Source: RBG-16-66-20 sp040752005
GTDB taxonomy: Bacteria > Pseudomonadota > Gammaproteobacteria > Burkholderiales > SG8-39
Reading direction: 5' to 3'
Assembly (NCBI GenBank): GCA_040752005.1
Contig: JBFMFX010000010.1
Location: 1 to 64,000, forward strand
DNA: 64,000 bases
The notes under the pieces are model-generated. The model had not been told where the DNA came from and made no database searches. It saw nothing but the letters and a program-made list of their open reading frames with translations. Both the position numbers and the translations under genes were made by a program. The number at the start of each line of letters is the position of its first letter. Position 1 is the stretch's first letter. Below are positions 61,736-64,000 of this stretch, one piece after another.

Positions 61736-61785
61736 TACAGGTTCGGGTCGCTGAAGACGGAAACCGAGGAAAGGTACGAGGAACC

Positions 61786-63039
61786 ATGTCCGCTGTCCGG
61801 ACCGCAAATTCCACCGGATCGTCGCCCAACCGCTGGCTCGTGCCGTTCCTCAACCTCGGGCACCTGCTCGATCACCTGGCGATGCTCGTATTTCCGACCG
61901 CGGTGGTGGCGATTGGCCGCGAGTGGGACCGGCCGTACTCGGAACTGCTGCCGCTCGCGCTGGGCAGCTTCATCGCCTTCGGGGCCTTCGCGATCCCGGC
62001 AGGTTGGCTTGCCGACCGCTGGAGCCGCTACCGCGTGATGCTGCTGTACTTCTTCGGCGTCGGCGCCTCGCTCTTTCTCACCGGCTTTGCGACCTCGTCC
62101 TGGCAGATCGCTGCCGGGCTGACGGTTATGGGCGCGTTCGCCGCGATCTACCACCCGGTCGGCATCGCGATGCTGGTGGCCGCGCCCGAGAAAATCGGCC
62201 GCGCCCTCGGCTGGAACGGGCTGTGGGGCAACCTCGGCCTTGCGTTCGCGGCGCTCCTTACCGGAGCGCTGGTGGACGCGTTCGGCTGGCGCGCGGCATT
62301 CCTCGTTCCCGGCGCGCTTTGCGTTGCCGCCGGATTCGGTTTTCTGCTGCTCGTGCGCGATCCGGGGTCCGTCAGGCGAGGCGCCAAATCGCTCGGCCTG
62401 CATGTGGATGCGCGCACGATGAGGCGCATCCTCGCGGTGCTGCTGGTGGCGACCGCCTGCGGCGGCCTCATCTTCAATGCGACGACCATTGCGATGCCGA
62501 AGGTGTTCGACGAGCGGCTGCGCGCGCTCACCGAGACAAGCTTCGGCATCGGCGCGCTGGTCGCGTTCGTCTATGCGCTTGCGGCGTTCGCGCAGGTGAT
62601 GATGGGTGCGCTGATCGATCGCACTGACCTGCGGCGCCTGATGATCGGCGTGAGCCTCGCGCAAATCCCGCTGCTCTACGGCGCGGCGAACCTCGAAGGC
62701 TGGGCGATGCTTGCCGCGGCGCTCGCCATGATGCTCGCGGTGTTCGGCCAGATCCCGCTCAACGACGCGATCGTCGGGCGCTACGTCGCCGACGAGTTCC
62801 GCGCGCGCGTGCTCGGCGTACGCTACGTCGTCTCGCTCGGCGTGGCCGCGGTGGCCGTGCCGATGATCGCGCTGCTGCATCGGTCCGAGGGCGGCTTCGC
62901 CAACGTGTTCATCGTGCTCGCGGCGCTCGCCGCGGGTGTTCTGCTCGCCTCGTTCTTCTTCCCGGCGCGCGCCGAGCTGCTCGCGCAACGCGACAGCCTC
63001 GCTGCGGCGCACCAGCGCGAAGGCACCGCGATGCGGTAG
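61786..63039 (+). CDS. Major facilitator superfamily transporter
   Basis: Inner-membrane secondary transporter of unknown substrate. The 417 residues form 12 hydrophobic segments with the MFS loop motif GWLADRWSRYRVML after helix 2 (about 69-82) and its second-half echo GALIDRTDLRRLMIG. Start ATG at 61786 with GAGGAA just upstream; an earlier in-frame ATG at 61723 adds 21 polar residues without a ribosome site. Divergent from the cytochrome array across 146 bp and convergent with fdhD. Confidence 0.9.
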   Translation: MSAVRTANSTGSSPNRWLVPFLNLGHLLDHLAMLVFPTAVVAIGREWDRPYSELLPLALGSFIAFGAFAIPAGWLADRWSRYRVMLLYFFGVGASLFLTGFATSSWQIAAGLTVMGAFAAIYHPVGIAMLVAAPEKIGRALGWNGLWGNLGLAFAALLTGALVDAFGWRAAFLVPGALCVAAGFGFLLLVRDPGSVRRGAKSLGLHVDARTMRRILAVLLVATACGGLIFNATTIAMPKVFDERLRALTETSFGIGALVAFVYALAAFAQVMMGALIDRTDLRRLMIGVSLAQIPLLYGAANLEGWAMLAAALAMMLAVFGQIPLNDAIVGRYVADEFRARVLGVRYVVSLGVAAVAVPMIALLHRSEGGFANVFIVLAALAAGVLLASFFFPARAELLAQRDSLAAAHQREGTAMR

Positions 63040-63086
63040 CGTACCGCGCGCGCCGGCGGCGCGCGCGGTGCAGGCCGCCGACGATC

Positions 63087-63965
63087 TCAGGCGAGCGCAG
63101 TCGGCTGCGGAGCGGTGCGCAACAGCCGGTGCCGGCCGGTGAAGGCGAGGTAATGCCGGCCGCTTGCGCGGCCGAGCATGGTGAGGCCGACGCGCCGGGC
63201 GATCTCGTAGCCCATCTGCGTGAGCCCGGAGCGCGAGACGAGGAACGGGATTCCCATCTGCGCGCACTTGATCACCATCTCGGAGGTCAGGCGCCCGGTG
63301 GTGTAAAAGATCTTGTCCGAGCCGTCTATCGCTTCCAGCCACATGATCCCGGCGATCGCGTCCACGGCATTGTGCCGGCCGACGTCCTCGATGAACATCA
63401 TGATCTCGGCCGATGCCGGCCCGGTCGCGCGCGCAAGGGCGCAGCCGTGCACCGCGCCCGCCTGCTTGTAGATCGTCTCGTAGCGGCGCACCTTCTCGAC
63501 CAGATCGAACAGCTGGGCATCCGCAAGTCGCACGTCCTCGCGCAGCTTCACGCGCTCGATCTCCTGCATCAGGTCGCCGAACACGGTGCCCTGGCCGCAG
63601 CCGGTGGTGACCGTGCGCTTGCGCGTTCGGCGGCGGATGTCGGCGGGCTTGGCTGCGGTGGTGGTGATGGCGCAGGAGTTCGTTTCCCAGTCCACTTGCA
63701 CCGCCGCGATGTCCTCGAGCGACCTCACCAGCCGCTGATTGCGCAGGTAGCCGATGGCAAGCGCCTCGGGCGCATGCCCGAGCGTCATCAGCGTCACCAG
63801 TTCCCGCTTGTCCAGATAGAGCGTGAGCGGATGCTCACCGGCGATCGAAGTGGGCACCATCTCGCCGCGTTCGTTGTACGCCTCCACTTCGAACGTGGCC
63901 GGCCGCGCGGCGTTGGTGAGCAGGGGGCGGTAGCGTCGGGTCATCTGCCAGGCGTGGACCGGCAT
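63087..63965 (-). CDS. fdhD: Formate dehydrogenase accessory sulfurtransferase FdhD
   Basis: Transfers sulfur from IscS to the Mo-bisMGD cofactor, needed for active formate dehydrogenase. The 292 residues include LVTLMTLGHAPEALAIGYLR (about 56-75), the loop VTTGCGQGTVFGDLM (about 119-133), and the C-terminal FIEDVGRHNAVDAIAG and GRLTSEMVIKCAQMGIPFLVSRS. The loop has only one Cys where the E. coli protein has CxxC. Start at 63965 or at an ATG seven codons later; neither has a clear ribosome site. No formate dehydrogenase genes are in the window. Confidence 0.94.
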   Translation of the reverse strand: MPVHAWQMTRRYRPLLTNAARPATFEVEAYNERGEMVPTSIAGEHPLTLYLDKRELVTLMTLGHAPEALAIGYLRNQRLVRSLEDIAAVQVDWETNSCAITTTAAKPADIRRRTRKRTVTTGCGQGTVFGDLMQEIERVKLREDVRLADAQLFDLVEKVRRYETIYKQAGAVHGCALARATGPASAEIMMFIEDVGRHNAVDAIAGIMWLEAIDGSDKIFYTTGRLTSEMVIKCAQMGIPFLVSRSGLTQMGYEIARRVGLTMLGRASGRHYLAFTGRHRLLRTAPQPTALA

Positions 63966-63979
63966 GCAGGGGCGCGCGG

Positions 63980-64000
63980 CTAGCCGCCGATGTACGACAT
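63980..64000 (-). CDS. moaA: Last codons of a gene, probably moaA (GTP 3',8-cyclase)
   Basis: The minus strand at the right edge reads Met-Ser-Tyr-Ile-Gly-Gly-stop. MoaA proteins end in a conserved double glycine, typically M-x-x-I-G-G, which is needed for activity. The position next to fdhD, with mobA and moeA elsewhere in the window, fits molybdenum cofactor synthesis. Only six codons are visible, so this rests on the tail motif and context. Confidence 0.45.
   Translation of the reverse strand: MSYIGG

Overview
The window is a high-GC stretch of a betaproteobacterial chromosome. I infer this from gene orders I recognise as typical of that class: valS-holC-pepA facing away from lptFG; an ECF sigma factor with DUF3619, DUF3106 and RDD genes next to ilvB-ilvN-ilvC-psd-pssA; and leuA a little further on. 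Genes are densely packed, and many neighbours share a 4-nt ATGA, GTGA or TTGA overlap. I see no tRNA, rRNA, CRISPR array, insertion sequence or phage gene. One run of ten Ns (49196-49205) marks an assembly gap inside ccmB.

Layout. 1-7.6 kb: translation and envelope housekeeping (valS, holC, pepA, lptF, lptG). 7.6-11.8 kb: TPR-glycosyltransferase, RDD, DUF3106 and DUF3619 proteins and their sigma factor. 11.8-17.8 kb: branched-chain amino acid synthesis, phosphatidylethanolamine synthesis and a class III CoA-transferase. 17.9-22.5 kb: a TRAP dicarboxylate-type transporter, a Cu/Zn superoxide dismutase lipoprotein and a CitE-like lyase. 22.7-25.1 kb: leuA, preceded by a 30-codon Leu-rich leader peptide that looks leaderless, and followed by a shrunken CitE paralogue. 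25-31.7 kb: DUF2069, wrbA, a BrkB/YihY protein, pyrF, a CNT nucleoside transporter, a receptor-type Ser/Thr kinase and a MoxR ATPase. 31.7-39.8 kb: histone-deacetylase-like protein, mnmH and selD (selenium), tesA, ybbA-ybbP and rmuC.

40.2-61.7 kb is one long minus-strand gene array. It starts with a tetraheme c554-type cytochrome and then encodes: a protein with two cyclic-nucleotide-binding folds fused to four [4Fe-4S] clusters; a b-type membrane protein; a decaheme cytochrome with a Cys-rich cytoplasmic N-terminus; a pentaheme cytochrome; and an outer-membrane barrel. After 293 bp come a membrane-anchored FAD/NAD/[2Fe-2S] reductase, an FHA protein with a degenerate cyclase domain, the full system I cytochrome c maturation set (ccmABCDEFGHI), mobA, moeA, a cysteine dioxygenase and heme A synthase. 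Together the structural genes carry 19 CxxCH heme sites and 5 Fe-S clusters. I read this as a trans-envelope electron conduit with a built-in second-messenger sensor, encoded beside the machinery that matures its hemes. It is the most interesting system in the window and matches no named conduit I know.

61.8-64 kb: an MFS transporter, fdhD and, at the very edge, the last codons of what looks like moaA.
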